DNA of 18,171 nt from Flavobacterium sp. Lineage in GTDB: Bacteria > Bacteroidota > Bacteroidia > Flavobacteriales > Flavobacteriaceae. Where the stretch lies: positions 1-18,171 of the forward strand of contig JAUXNR010000228.1 of the NCBI GenBank assembly GCA_030682755.1, written 5' to 3'. The notes under the pieces are model-generated. The model made no database searches and was not told the origin of the DNA. It saw only the letters and a program-made list of their open reading frames with translations. Within the stretch, counting starts at the first letter, position 1, and each line of letters starts with the position of its first letter. The position numbers were made by a program, and so were the translations under genes. Positions 6,969 to 13,830 of the stretch are shown piece by piece.

Positions 6969-9223
6969 GTGATGAATTAAAATTCAAAATAAGTTCAGGG
7001 CTTAAAAATATAATCGGTCGCGATCTAATTACCGATGAATATATTGCAATATTTGAGTTGGTGAAAAATTCATTTGATGCCCATGCAACTGATGTGGAGA
7101 TCGTCTTTGAAAATATCTTTTCAGAAAACGGAAAAATTATTGTCATGGATAATGGCAAAGGGATGAATAAAGATGACCTTTTGAATAAATGGCTTTTTGT
7201 AGCTTATTCTGCTAAAAAGGAAGGTACTGAAGATATCGATTATAGAGATAAAATAGGCAACCGTATTTATTATGCTGGAGCCAAAGGAATTGGTAGGTTC
7301 TCTTGTGATAAATTAGGAACTAATTTAAGATTAGTCTCAAGAAAAGATGAACCAAATTCCAAAATAGAACAAATACAAGTTGACTGGACAAAATTCGAAG
7401 AAAACGCAAAAGAAGAGTTTGTAAATATTTCTGTAGCCCATGATGAATTAGAAAATAATCCATCGAAATTTGAAGCAGGGACATACCTTGAAATCACAGG
7501 GTTAAGACCTGATGCGAGATGGGATGCCCATAAAATAATTAGACTGAAACATTCCTTATCAAAGCTCATAAATCCTTTTGAACCGAATGATAATCGCAAA
7601 TTTAAAATTAATGTGGTTGCAAATGAATTCAGAAAACAAGATGAGAGTCAGACAAATCCTTATTGGAAAATAAATGGATTTGTTGTAAATAACCTTCTTT
7701 CGATTTTAAAGAATAAAACTACTCATATTTTATCAGAAATATCAGATGATGGGCAAACAATCTCTACCGAATTATCGACAAATGGAATTTGGTTGTACAA
7801 AATTGTTGAACGAAATAACGATTACAGACTTTTATCTAATGTACTTGTCGAATTATATCATCTAGATAAAAGAGCAAGATATAACTTCACTAGATCAATG
7901 GGCGTGAGAGCACATGATTACGGCTCAGTCTTCCTTTATAAAAACAATATTCGTATTTATCCGTACGGAGAACCAGGAGAAGATTCCTTTTCACTAGACA
8001 CTAGACAACAAAGAAAAATTGGTAGTTATGTCGGCACAAGAGAATTAATTGGTAGAGTGGAAATTTCTGGCAATAACGACGAATTTAAAGAAACCACAAG
8101 CCGTGGAGATGGATTGGTAAAAAATGAAAGTTACTTTCAATTACAATCCTATTTAATTAATTCTGTTATTTCAAAGCTTGAAAATTATGTGACTAAATTT
8201 CTGAAGTTTGGAATAGATATAAAAAAGTTTGATAGTGCCGAAAGTAATTTGGAAGGTGTTGTAAAATATCTTTCAGGAGTTTCCAATAGTAACATTATTT
8301 CAATTGATTTTAACTCTAATATTTTGGAGATAATCGGGGTAAATCAAGAACAAAACAAAAGTGCAATAGCAATCTTAAATTCTATTGAAAATATTGCAAT
8401 CGAGTCTGGCAATAATCAACTTTTAGAGAATGTCAAGGAGATTAGACAACGACTTGAAGAAGCAGTCACTACTGCAGAAATTGCCGAAGAAGAAATAAAA
8501 GAAAAAGACAAAATAATTACAGAAAAAAATTCTGAAAACTTATTTTTAAAATCAGTAAAATCTCAAGATTTAGATGAAATAGTGAGTTTTATGCACAGTG
8601 TTGGAATTTCATCTGATATAATTGACAAATATGTAAATGGCCTTTATAAAAGGATTAACCGTGGAGAAAAAATCAGCAATGACGAACTTGCAAAAAAGTT
8701 AAGAGAAATAAGTTTAGAAAATAGAAAAATTTTAGCTGTATCACAATTTGCTACAAAAGCCAATTTTAAACTGTATTCCGAAGAGATTGAAATAGATATT
8801 ATTGAATTTATTGATGAATATGTTAGAAACATATTAAGTAGAATAAGATCTGAAGATATTACTATTGAATCAGTAAATGATAAGCAACTTAAATTTATCG
8901 CTAGTTTTAGACCTATTGAAATAACGATTATTATCGATAATTTTGTTAGTAATTCAGTTAGAGCAAAGGCAAAGTCATTTTTGATTAAGTACGAAATTAA
9001 TAATGATGAATTAACTATATCTTTTGAGGATGATGGTATAGGTATCCCTGACAATTCATTGAAAAATATTTTTGATATTGGCTATACGACAACCACTGGT
9101 TCAGGATTAGGGCTTTTTCATGTTAACAGTATTGTTTCTAAAACTGAAAACATGAGTTTAGAGATAAATAACAAAACCAACAAAGGAGTAACATTCATTC
9201 TTAAAATAAAAAACGATGGCTAA
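6965..9223 (+). CDS. Dual-GHKL ATPase: MORC-like N-terminal ATPase fused to a histidine-kinase-like C-terminal ATPase
   Basis: 752 residues, no signal peptide or membrane segment. The N-terminal GHKL domain has the N box ELVKNSFDA (31-39), MDNGKGM (61-67) and the lid AGAKGIGRFS (104-113), as in MORC/Hsp90/MutL-type ATPases. A transducer-like middle region follows, with SVFLYKNNIRIYPYGEPGED (321-340). A coiled coil covers about 485-530. Next is a helical segment, DEIVSFMHSVGIS (537-549), that could be a DHp-like dimerisation helix with His544. The C-terminal GHKL domain is of histidine-kinase type: IIDNFVSNSVRA (656-667), FEDDGIGIP (687-695), IFDIGYTTT (702-710), GSGLGLFHV (712-720). It overlaps the endonuclease by 4 bases and the receiver gene by 8. 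MORC-related GHKL ATPases are known near prokaryotic restriction-modification genes. The two-ATPase arrangement in an HpaII-type operon is what stands out. Function unproven. Confidence 0.88.
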   Translation: MSDELKFKISSGLKNIIGRDLITDEYIAIFELVKNSFDAHATDVEIVFENIFSENGKIIVMDNGKGMNKDDLLNKWLFVAYSAKKEGTEDIDYRDKIGNRIYYAGAKGIGRFSCDKLGTNLRLVSRKDEPNSKIEQIQVDWTKFEENAKEEFVNISVAHDELENNPSKFEAGTYLEITGLRPDARWDAHKIIRLKHSLSKLINPFEPNDNRKFKINVVANEFRKQDESQTNPYWKINGFVVNNLLSILKNKTTHILSEISDDGQTISTELSTNGIWLYKIVERNNDYRLLSNVLVELYHLDKRARYNFTRSMGVRAHDYGSVFLYKNNIRIYPYGEPGEDSFSLDTRQQRKIGSYVGTRELIGRVEISGNNDEFKETTSRGDGLVKNESYFQLQSYLINSVISKLENYVTKFLKFGIDIKKFDSAESNLEGVVKYLSGVSNSNIISIDFNSNILEIIGVNQEQNKSAIAILNSIENIAIESGNNQLLENVKEIRQRLEEAVTTAEIAEEEIKEKDKIITEKNSENLFLKSVKSQDLDEIVSFMHSVGISSDIIDKYVNGLYKRINRGEKISNDELAKKLREISLENRKILAVSQFATKANFKLYSEEIEIDIIEFIDEYVRNILSRIRSEDITIESVNDKQLKFIASFRPIEITIIIDNFVSNSVRAKAKSFLIKYEINNDELTISFEDDGIGIPDNSLKNIFDIGYTTTTGSGLGLFHVNSIVSKTENMSLEINNKTNKGVTFILKIKNDG

Positions 9224-9632
9224 AAAATTTACTAAAGCAATTGATATTGTATGGGTTGAAGATAATAAACAATACCTACCTTCAATTGAAGATGATTTGA
9301 AGGAAATAAAAAAAGAAAATAAAATTGAACTTTATATTACTGAGGAAAATGATTCAACAAAATTCATTAACATAGCGGGTAATATTCCGTCATCATTGGT
9401 TTATTGTGTTGATTATAACCTACACAATAATGGAAAAGGAATAAATGGTGATCAGGTAATAAAAAACATTCGTGCTTTAAATAAAGATTGCGTTATAGTT
9501 TTTTATAGTATTAATTTGGTTCAAGAAGAATTAAGAAAATTAATTGGTAACAATGACCCAAATACATACTGTGTTTACCGTCCAAATATTATACAAAAAT
9601 TAAGACAGCTTATTGAAGAAGGGATTATCTAA
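9216..9632 (+). CDS. Stand-alone receiver (REC)-like protein, degenerate at the conserved lysine
   Basis: 138 residues forming one alpha/beta domain with the receiver plan. Strand 1 is IDIVWVEDN with acidic pair Glu15-Asp16. Strand 3 is LVYCVDYNL with candidate phospho-acceptor Asp66. Strand 4 is CVIVFYSIN with Ser98 in the Thr/Ser switch position. Strand 5 is TYCVYRPN, where Arg122 replaces the near-invariant Lys. There is no output domain. It starts 8 bases inside the dual-GHKL gene, so it is most likely its partner. It could be a phospho-receiver or a pseudo-receiver that binds the ATPase without phosphotransfer. Two bases separate it from vsr. Confidence 0.75.
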   Translation: MAKKFTKAIDIVWVEDNKQYLPSIEDDLKEIKKENKIELYITEENDSTKFINIAGNIPSSLVYCVDYNLHNNGKGINGDQVIKNIRALNKDCVIVFYSINLVQEELRKLIGNNDPNTYCVYRPNIIQKLRQLIEEGII

Positions 9633-9634
9633 TT

Positions 9635-10042
9635 ATGGACCGCCACACCCCATCACAACGCTCCAAAAACATGCGTGCCGTCAAAAGCAAAGGCACGAAA
9701 CCGGAAGTGATGTTAAGTAAAGCATTATGGCATTTAGGGTATCGATACAGAAAAAACAATAAAACAGTTTTTGGAAAACCTGATTTAACGTTTAAAAAAT
9801 ATAAACTCGCTGTTTTTGTAGATAGCGAGTTTTTTCATGGTAAAGATTGGCAAATCAGAAAACACGATATAAAAAGCAATCAAGAGTTCTGGCATAAAAA
9901 AATTGAAAGAAATATCGAAAGAGATAAAGAGGTCAATGAATTACTTAATAATGAAGGGTGGAAAATTTTACGTTTTTGGGATAAAGAAATCATAAAAAAT
10001 TTAGAAACCTGTATCAATAAAATAATAACTCATTTAAAATAG
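9635..10042 (+). CDS. vsr: Very-short-patch mismatch repair endonuclease (Vsr)
   Basis: 135 residues, the normal size. The start is typical: RSKNMRAVKSKGTKPEVML, containing the conserved Glu24. Catalytic Asp50 lies in KPDLTF. FVDSEFFHG (61-69) aligns with the E. coli FTHGCFWHH stretch, so the E. coli Thr-His active-site pair is replaced by Val-Asp and the zinc ligands are mostly missing. I believe such variants are common in the family. EFWHKKIERNIERD (84-97) and GWKILRFWDKEI (108-119) complete the signature. Vsr nicks 5' of the T in T:G mismatches that arise when methylated C deaminates, here presumably in CCGG. Vsr genes are known in HpaII-type systems. The first 75 bases are about 55% GC against roughly 30% for the rest of the gene, which is odd. 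Confidence 0.92.
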   Translation: MDRHTPSQRSKNMRAVKSKGTKPEVMLSKALWHLGYRYRKNNKTVFGKPDLTFKKYKLAVFVDSEFFHGKDWQIRKHDIKSNQEFWHKKIERNIERDKEVNELLNNEGWKILRFWDKEIIKNLETCINKIITHLK

Positions 10043-10310
10043 TCCACGACTAAAAACTTGACTCCCAAACCCAATTCACCCTAAAATCCAACCCAAAACA
10101 ACAGTCAAAACAACATTTCATCCACCATTTTCTAACTTCCTAATTGGTTAGAGTTTCCTTCGGGTTTTGTTCGGGATTGCTTCGGGGTTGTGGTACCCCT
10201 TGTTCATATCTTTTCTCCAAAAAAAGTACTTTTTCTAAAGAAACCTGCTTTTTATCCCAACTTAAACCAAAAGAAAGTTGTTTTCTTAGTTAAAAAAACA
10301 AGCAAAAAGG
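10043..10310. other. Repeat-rich gap after vsr
   Basis: I see no gene in these 268 bases. They hold a CCCAA/ACCCA-rich low-complexity part (10067-10110) and then a run of TTCGGG words at about 10158-10190 that ends in GGGGTTGTGGTACCCC (10182-10197, 4-bp GC arms). After these comes a weak AT hairpin, AAGAAA (10271-10276) with TTTCTT (10282-10287). The TTCGGG/GGTACCCC part looks like a dispersed flavobacterial intergenic repeat. The two flanking genes converge here, but no convincing terminator is visible. Confidence 0.5.
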
Positions 10311-11867
10311 TTAGTGTACGACTTTAAAATGTGTTACTCCCGCTTTGGTGGTAATTTCCACCACATACACCCCATTCGACACCCCACTAAAATCAACCTG
10401 ATTATTTACAAAAGGCAACCCGATTCGTTGACCGTTTAACCCATAAACCGTTACGGAAGTAATGGTTTCAGTAGTTTCAATCGTCAACAAATCCTTCACA
10501 GGATTCGGATAAATGCGTACGGTAGTTGTTTCCGAATCAGGAACCGAAAAAGTAAACATAGAAATCTTAGCCAAAAACGGACTGTAGCCAAACGAATTGG
10601 CATTGGTGTGATTGTACCAGCCAAAAGTGGCATTTCCTTGCATTTTTCCCGCAAGATAAACTGTTTCATCAGCGTAAATTGCAATACTGTTTCCGTAATC
10701 ATTTTGAGAACCGCCTGCGGTAAAGGCAAAAACAACAACCCCGTTTGTCGTGTAGTGCAACAACAGAATTTCCTGATTGGAAAAAGTGCCGGTAGTGGTT
10801 TGCACCTGATCAGACCATTGTGTGATACCGCCGGATAAGTTACCGGTTAGATAAATAGCCCCACTGGAAGTAACCTTTAAAAAATTACGCGAGCCTAATG
10901 TCAGCGAACCATTTCCGGGAACTTCTCTTGCCCATAAATACGTTCCGTCAGGACTTAATTTTGTCAGGAAAAAATCAGCACCCCCTGTAAGTGGACCTTC
11001 CAGAGCTATGGTGCCCAATTGTAAAGGAAGAAACGTATCTGCTGCCCAATAAATAAAACCATCCCCATCCACTTGCACCATGGGCGAAGTACAGGTGATG
11101 TCTTCTAAATACTTAATCCATTGAAAAACACCGGCCGCATTATACTTCACCAAATAGACCGTATAATCAAAATTGGTGGGTTGTAACACCCCTGCATAAG
11201 TTGAATTGATATTGGCACACGAACCCGTAGCATACATATTGCCGGCGGCATCAACAGCCAAAGAAGTCAAACGATTCACATTTTGTTGCGTAATTAATTG
11301 CAAAGAAACTCCGGCCGGACTTAATTTTTCAATGTGACAGGTTCCGTAATTATCATAGCCTAAATAAATGTTGTCCAAAGCATCAAAAGCGATGGCTTTA
11401 AACGTGTTGACACCCACAACAGGCATGGTCAACACTTTATGCCACAAGAGCGTACCCGAAGGATTGATTTTAAGCAACACATGTTGTGGTAAACCTGTTG
11501 TATTAGGAATTTCAAAAGTATCAAAAGTCAACGTATTCAGATGTTCAATAGCCATCAGCATGTTGCCTTGACTATCACTTTGCAATTGTTGAACAACCCC
11601 TCTCTCGGTAATTGTTTTGGAAAAAAGTACGCTACCGTCTGAAGCAAATTTTTGATACGTAAGATTTCCGAAAACTTCGGTATAGGAATACGGATTGTCT
11701 TTATAACCCGCAAAATAGACATTTCCAAAGGAATCTGTGGCAGTAACATAACCCGTAGGAACTGGTGATGTTATGTTTATTGAAGGAGTATTTACCCATT
11801 CAACCAATTGAGCCGTACTCATTGTAAAAGACAAGAGTAAAAAGACGAAGAGTAGTTTTTTTATCAT
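10311..11867 (-). CDS. T9SS type A sorting domain protein with SBBP-type beta-propeller repeats
   Basis: 518 residues. A signal peptide is clear (MIKKLLFVFLLLSFTMSTAQ, 1-20), supporting this start. The body is a chain of beta-propeller-like repeats with the spaced pattern DxxGNxY-xG: DSFGNVYFAG, DALDNIYLGY, DAAGNMYATG, DGDGFIYWAA, SSGAIYLTG, ADETVYLAG. The C-terminal about 70 residues form a T9SS type A sorting domain that starts at VRIYPNPVKDLL and ends in THFKVVH. Sec export followed by T9SS secretion to the cell surface or medium is expected. No catalytic residues are apparent, so it is probably a binding or structural protein. A weak promoter-like box (TACCTTTA read on the minus strand, 11890-11897) lies 23 bases upstream. 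Confidence 0.92.
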   Translation of the reverse strand: MIKKLLFVFLLLSFTMSTAQLVEWVNTPSINITSPVPTGYVTATDSFGNVYFAGYKDNPYSYTEVFGNLTYQKFASDGSVLFSKTITERGVVQQLQSDSQGNMLMAIEHLNTLTFDTFEIPNTTGLPQHVLLKINPSGTLLWHKVLTMPVVGVNTFKAIAFDALDNIYLGYDNYGTCHIEKLSPAGVSLQLITQQNVNRLTSLAVDAAGNMYATGSCANINSTYAGVLQPTNFDYTVYLVKYNAAGVFQWIKYLEDITCTSPMVQVDGDGFIYWAADTFLPLQLGTIALEGPLTGGADFFLTKLSPDGTYLWAREVPGNGSLTLGSRNFLKVTSSGAIYLTGNLSGGITQWSDQVQTTTGTFSNQEILLLHYTTNGVVVFAFTAGGSQNDYGNSIAIYADETVYLAGKMQGNATFGWYNHTNANSFGYSPFLAKISMFTFSVPDSETTTVRIYPNPVKDLLTIETTETITSVTVYGLNGQRIGLPFVNNQVDFSGVSNGVYVVEITTKAGVTHFKVVH

Positions 11868-12100
11868 TGGTATGTAGCTAGTTAGGTGATAAAGGTAAGA
11901 TGAAAAAAGGATAAAAAGGTTGCTTTGGAAAAGGTAAACATTTCGCTTTTTTAAACCATTAAGGAATTAAGGTGCATTAAGTTGAGCCTTTAATCTCACA
12001 AGTTAAAAAAGTTATAACCTATTTAAAATTTCAACAATTTATCCAATTTTGAAAATCCGTGTTCAAACCCAATAACCCCATAACCTTTTAAACTTTTAAA
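11868..12100. other. Intergenic gap with dispersed TTAAG repeat and TTTTAAAC doublet
   Basis: 233 bases without a gene. The stretch at about 11951-11981 (ACCATTAAGGAATTAAGG core) is a near-copy of 3130-3160. A direct doublet TTTTAAACTTTTAAAC sits at 12086-12101, right at the end of the DUF1801 gene on the minus strand, and it is preceded by an ATAACCCCATAACC microrepeat. Confidence 0.55.
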
Positions 12101-12478
12101 CTAAAGCCTCACCAAAACCCCTTTCCGCTTTATCAAATTCTTATAATCCCACTGAATTGTTTCCGATTTCTGAAGCCAACGTTTCAAATCGTCTGTATTA
12201 ATTTCGGAAACCGAAGTATAAAAAATGGATGCGTCTTTGAACTTATCGCCTCTCACTTTCAAAGCGGGTTCTTCAAAATCGGCACCGCTCCAAAACATCA
12301 ATCGCATACCCGCTTTTTGTTTGCTGAAACCCACAATCGGATTTCCATCGATAAACCAAACGGGATGAGCATGCCAGATTTTACTTTCGGTAAATGACAA
12401 ATGGGAATCGATTAATTCCACGAGTTGTTGGCCAATGGCTTGGTCGGTTTCTGAGAGGTTTGCGATGTAGTGTTTCAT
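12101..12478 (-). CDS. DUF1801 domain protein
   Basis: 125 residues, no signal peptide or membrane helix. It has the DUF1801/YdhG-like pattern: a helical N-terminus (HYIANLSETDQAIGQQLVELI), then ESKIWHAHPVWFIDGNPIVGFSKQKAGMRLMFWSGADF (about 32-69) and the C-terminal DDLKRWLQKSETIQWDYKN. The family has an alpha/beta fold related to frataxin-like iron chaperones, but the biochemical role here is unknown. It is the last gene of the minus-strand run, 26 bases downstream of the SRPBCC gene across a microrepeat tract. Confidence 0.85.
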   Translation of the reverse strand: MKHYIANLSETDQAIGQQLVELIDSHLSFTESKIWHAHPVWFIDGNPIVGFSKQKAGMRLMFWSGADFEEPALKVRGDKFKDASIFYTSVSEINTDDLKRWLQKSETIQWDYKNLIKRKGVLVRL

Positions 12479-12481
12479 TTT

Positions 12482-12520
12482 TTAGGTACTGAGGTGCTAA
12501 GGTACTAAGGTGCTGAGGTT
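12482..12520. repeat. Short-period GGTGCTAA/GGTACTAA microrepeat across the SRPBCC stop codon
   Basis: Four to five degenerate copies of a 9-10 base word (GGTACTGA, GGTGCTAA, GGTACTAA, GGTGCTGA) run in tandem. On the minus strand they read ACCTCAGCACCTTAG. One unit supplies the TAG stop of the SRPBCC gene and encodes its last residues (TSAP). The origin is unclear. Confidence 0.65.
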
Positions 12521-12951
12521 TTTAGAAAGTCGAAGGCTCCTTTTCTGAGGTTGATGTCATATTCTGAAAAAGCTTTCAAACAAGCTAAAAAATTAGCCCA
12601 GCCTTCTGTGTTTCCGCCAAACCATTTGATGCCTTTTTCGGTGTTTTCTTTTCCGTCTTCTGTCACGTGGACTAAGGTGCTTTTATCTTTTTGTTCCGTC
12701 AATTGGATGGTTACCACTGTTTCGGGATCCCAAACAAAGGTTATTTTAGTATTTGGAATCACTTCGGTCACGGTTAAAGGGCACTTTTCTTCAAATTCAG
12801 GAAATGTCCAAATGAGTTCTGCGTTTTCTTCCATTCTACCCGAACTGCTACCGATAAAATAATTAGTCATTTTATCAGGATTAACAATATTTTCGAAAAC
12901 CGTTTCAATGGGTTTTTGAATTTGAATTTTAGCTTGAATGATGAGTTTCAT
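12505..12951 (-). CDS. SRPBCC (AHSA1/START-like) family protein
   Basis: 148 residues from the chosen ATG. The helix-grip fold pattern is clear: MKLIIQAKIQIQKPIETVFENIVNPDKMTNYF at the start, a central ELIWTFPEFEEKCPLTVTEVIPNTKITFVWDP, and the C-terminal helix WFGGNTEGWANFLACLKAFSEYDIN. The family binds hydrophobic ligands or acts in stress adaptation (AHSA1-like). The substrate is unknown. An in-frame ATG 24 bases further upstream (12975) would add MHYKKIKN and overlap the SnoaL-like gene. I prefer the inner start because family members begin at this strand. The last four codons lie within a microrepeat. Confidence 0.85.
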   Translation of the reverse strand: MKLIIQAKIQIQKPIETVFENIVNPDKMTNYFIGSSSGRMEENAELIWTFPEFEEKCPLTVTEVIPNTKITFVWDPETVVTIQLTEQKDKSTLVHVTEDGKENTEKGIKWFGGNTEGWANFLACLKAFSEYDINLRKGAFDFLKTSAP

Positions 12952-12956
12952 GTTTT

Positions 12957-13304
12957 TTATTTTTTTGTAATGCAATACGACGTAATGCTTTGCAACAGAT
13001 TGTCTTCGTTAAATTCGTATACGTCACAAGCCCAAACAAACGCTTTCGGTTTTTGATTGATGTGAAACGCCGCTGTTCCGTTGATGGCCACTTTATTTCC
13101 GTCTACAAGACAATTGATTGTTTCAAATTGGGTGGTTACCGAATTGAAATAGGCTTTTACTTGCAAACATTGTTGCATCACGGCTTCTTTTCCGAGAAAT
13201 TCGCTTTCGCCCACCACTTGCCACACAATAGTGTCAGCAAGATACGGAAAAACGGATTGAAATTCTCCATTTGAAAAGGCTTGTGCTATACTTTTTATGT
13301 TCAT
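12957..13304 (-). CDS. SnoaL-like / NTF2-fold polyketide cyclase-type protein
   Basis: 115 residues with the NTF2-like pattern: an N-terminal helix (MNIKSIAQAFSNGEFQSVFPYLADTIVWQVVGESEFLGKEAV), where the W in the first strand and the FLGKEAV turn are typical, followed by sheet segments TTQFETINCLVDGNKVAINGTAAFH and FVWACDVYEFNEDNLLQSITSYC. Related proteins form a pocket for small hydrophobic ligands. No specific substrate can be inferred. Its stop lies 5 bases before the SRPBCC start, so the two are probably co-transcribed. Confidence 0.85.
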   Translation of the reverse strand: MNIKSIAQAFSNGEFQSVFPYLADTIVWQVVGESEFLGKEAVMQQCLQVKAYFNSVTTQFETINCLVDGNKVAINGTAAFHINQKPKAFVWACDVYEFNEDNLLQSITSYCITKK

Positions 13305-13314
13305 TTTTTTAAAT

Positions 13315-13367
13315 AAGAAACTAAGGGGCTAAGGTTCTGAGGGGCTAAGTACCTTAGAACCTTAGCC
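13315..13367. repeat. CTAAGG microrepeat forming a long hairpin at the VOC gene stop
   Basis: Tandem CTAAGGGG/CTAAGGTT words fold into a perfect 12-bp inverted repeat, GGCTAAGGTTCT (13327-13338) with AGAACCTTAGCC (13356-13367). It can be extended to about 16 bp with one G.T pair around a 9-base loop. The stop codon of the minus-strand VOC gene (13362-13364) lies inside the stem. There is no T-tract, so it is not a classical intrinsic terminator, but it could terminate or stabilise mRNA. Confidence 0.7.
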
Positions 13368-13775
13368 ACTATAATTAACCATCCAACACACCCCAAATTT
13401 ATCTACAAAAGAACCGAAATAATCTCCCCAGAACATATCGTCCATAGGCATTTCTACTTTTCCGCCGGCAGATAATCCGTTAAATAGGCGGTCGGCTTCT
13501 TCCCGACTGTCGGGCGTAATGGAAATATAGTTGTTGTTGCCCACCTTGAGCACATGTCCGGCACTTGGCAAACAATCGGAAGCCATTAAATGTTGTCCTT
13601 TGCCGATGGGAAGTGCTACGTGCATGGCTCTGTTTTTTTCGTTTTCCGGTAAATTTTCTGTTCCGGGAGCATCGCTCATTTTGGAAACAGTTAATTCACC
13701 GCCAAAAACGGTTTGATAAAATCGGAAAGCTTCTTCGGCATTTCCATCGAAATTTAGGTAGGGATTTAGTAACAT
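13362..13775 (-). CDS. VOC family protein (PhnB-like)
   Basis: 137 residues with the PhnB/glyoxalase-like pattern: NPYLNFDGNAEEAFRFYQTVFGGEL at the start, then MSDAPG, ENEKNRAMHVALPIGKGQHLMASD, and the end MFWGDYFGSFVDKFGVCWMVN. These proteins use beta-alpha-beta-beta-beta units to build a metal- or ligand-binding cup. They have often been annotated as 3-demethylubiquinone methyltransferase-like without evidence. The reaction is unknown here. The 3' end runs into the hairpin-forming repeat at 13327-13367. Confidence 0.87.
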   Translation of the reverse strand: MLLNPYLNFDGNAEEAFRFYQTVFGGELTVSKMSDAPGTENLPENEKNRAMHVALPIGKGQHLMASDCLPSAGHVLKVGNNNYISITPDSREEADRLFNGLSAGGKVEMPMDDMFWGDYFGSFVDKFGVCWMVNYSG

Positions 13776-13830
13776 AAGTTTTCTGTTATCTGTTGTTGGT
13801 TGTTGGTTGTCGGTTTTAAGCCTATTACCA
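13776..13830. repeat. GTTGTTG low-complexity tract between the DoxX-like and VOC genes
   Basis: A short-period repeat of TGTTGTTGGTTGTTGG form, then ATTACCATTAACCTATTAAC words, fills the whole 55-base gap. On the minus strand it follows the DoxX-like stop directly and precedes the VOC start. Confidence 0.5.

Noticed and set aside
4410..10042. Flanking direct repeats or an integrase marking a mobile island
   Set aside because: I found no convincing direct repeats, tRNA gene, integrase or transposase at either edge. Transfer is suggested only by composition.
10271..10287. Hairpin AAGAAA/TTTCTT as terminator between the convergent genes
   Set aside because: The stem is only A-T rich and has no proper T-tract on either strand, so I do not call it a terminator.
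12952..12975. Upstream ATG for the SRPBCC protein
   Set aside because: It would overlap the SnoaL-like gene by 19 bases and add MHYKKIKN, which is not part of the domain. The inner ATG is preferred, though not proven.
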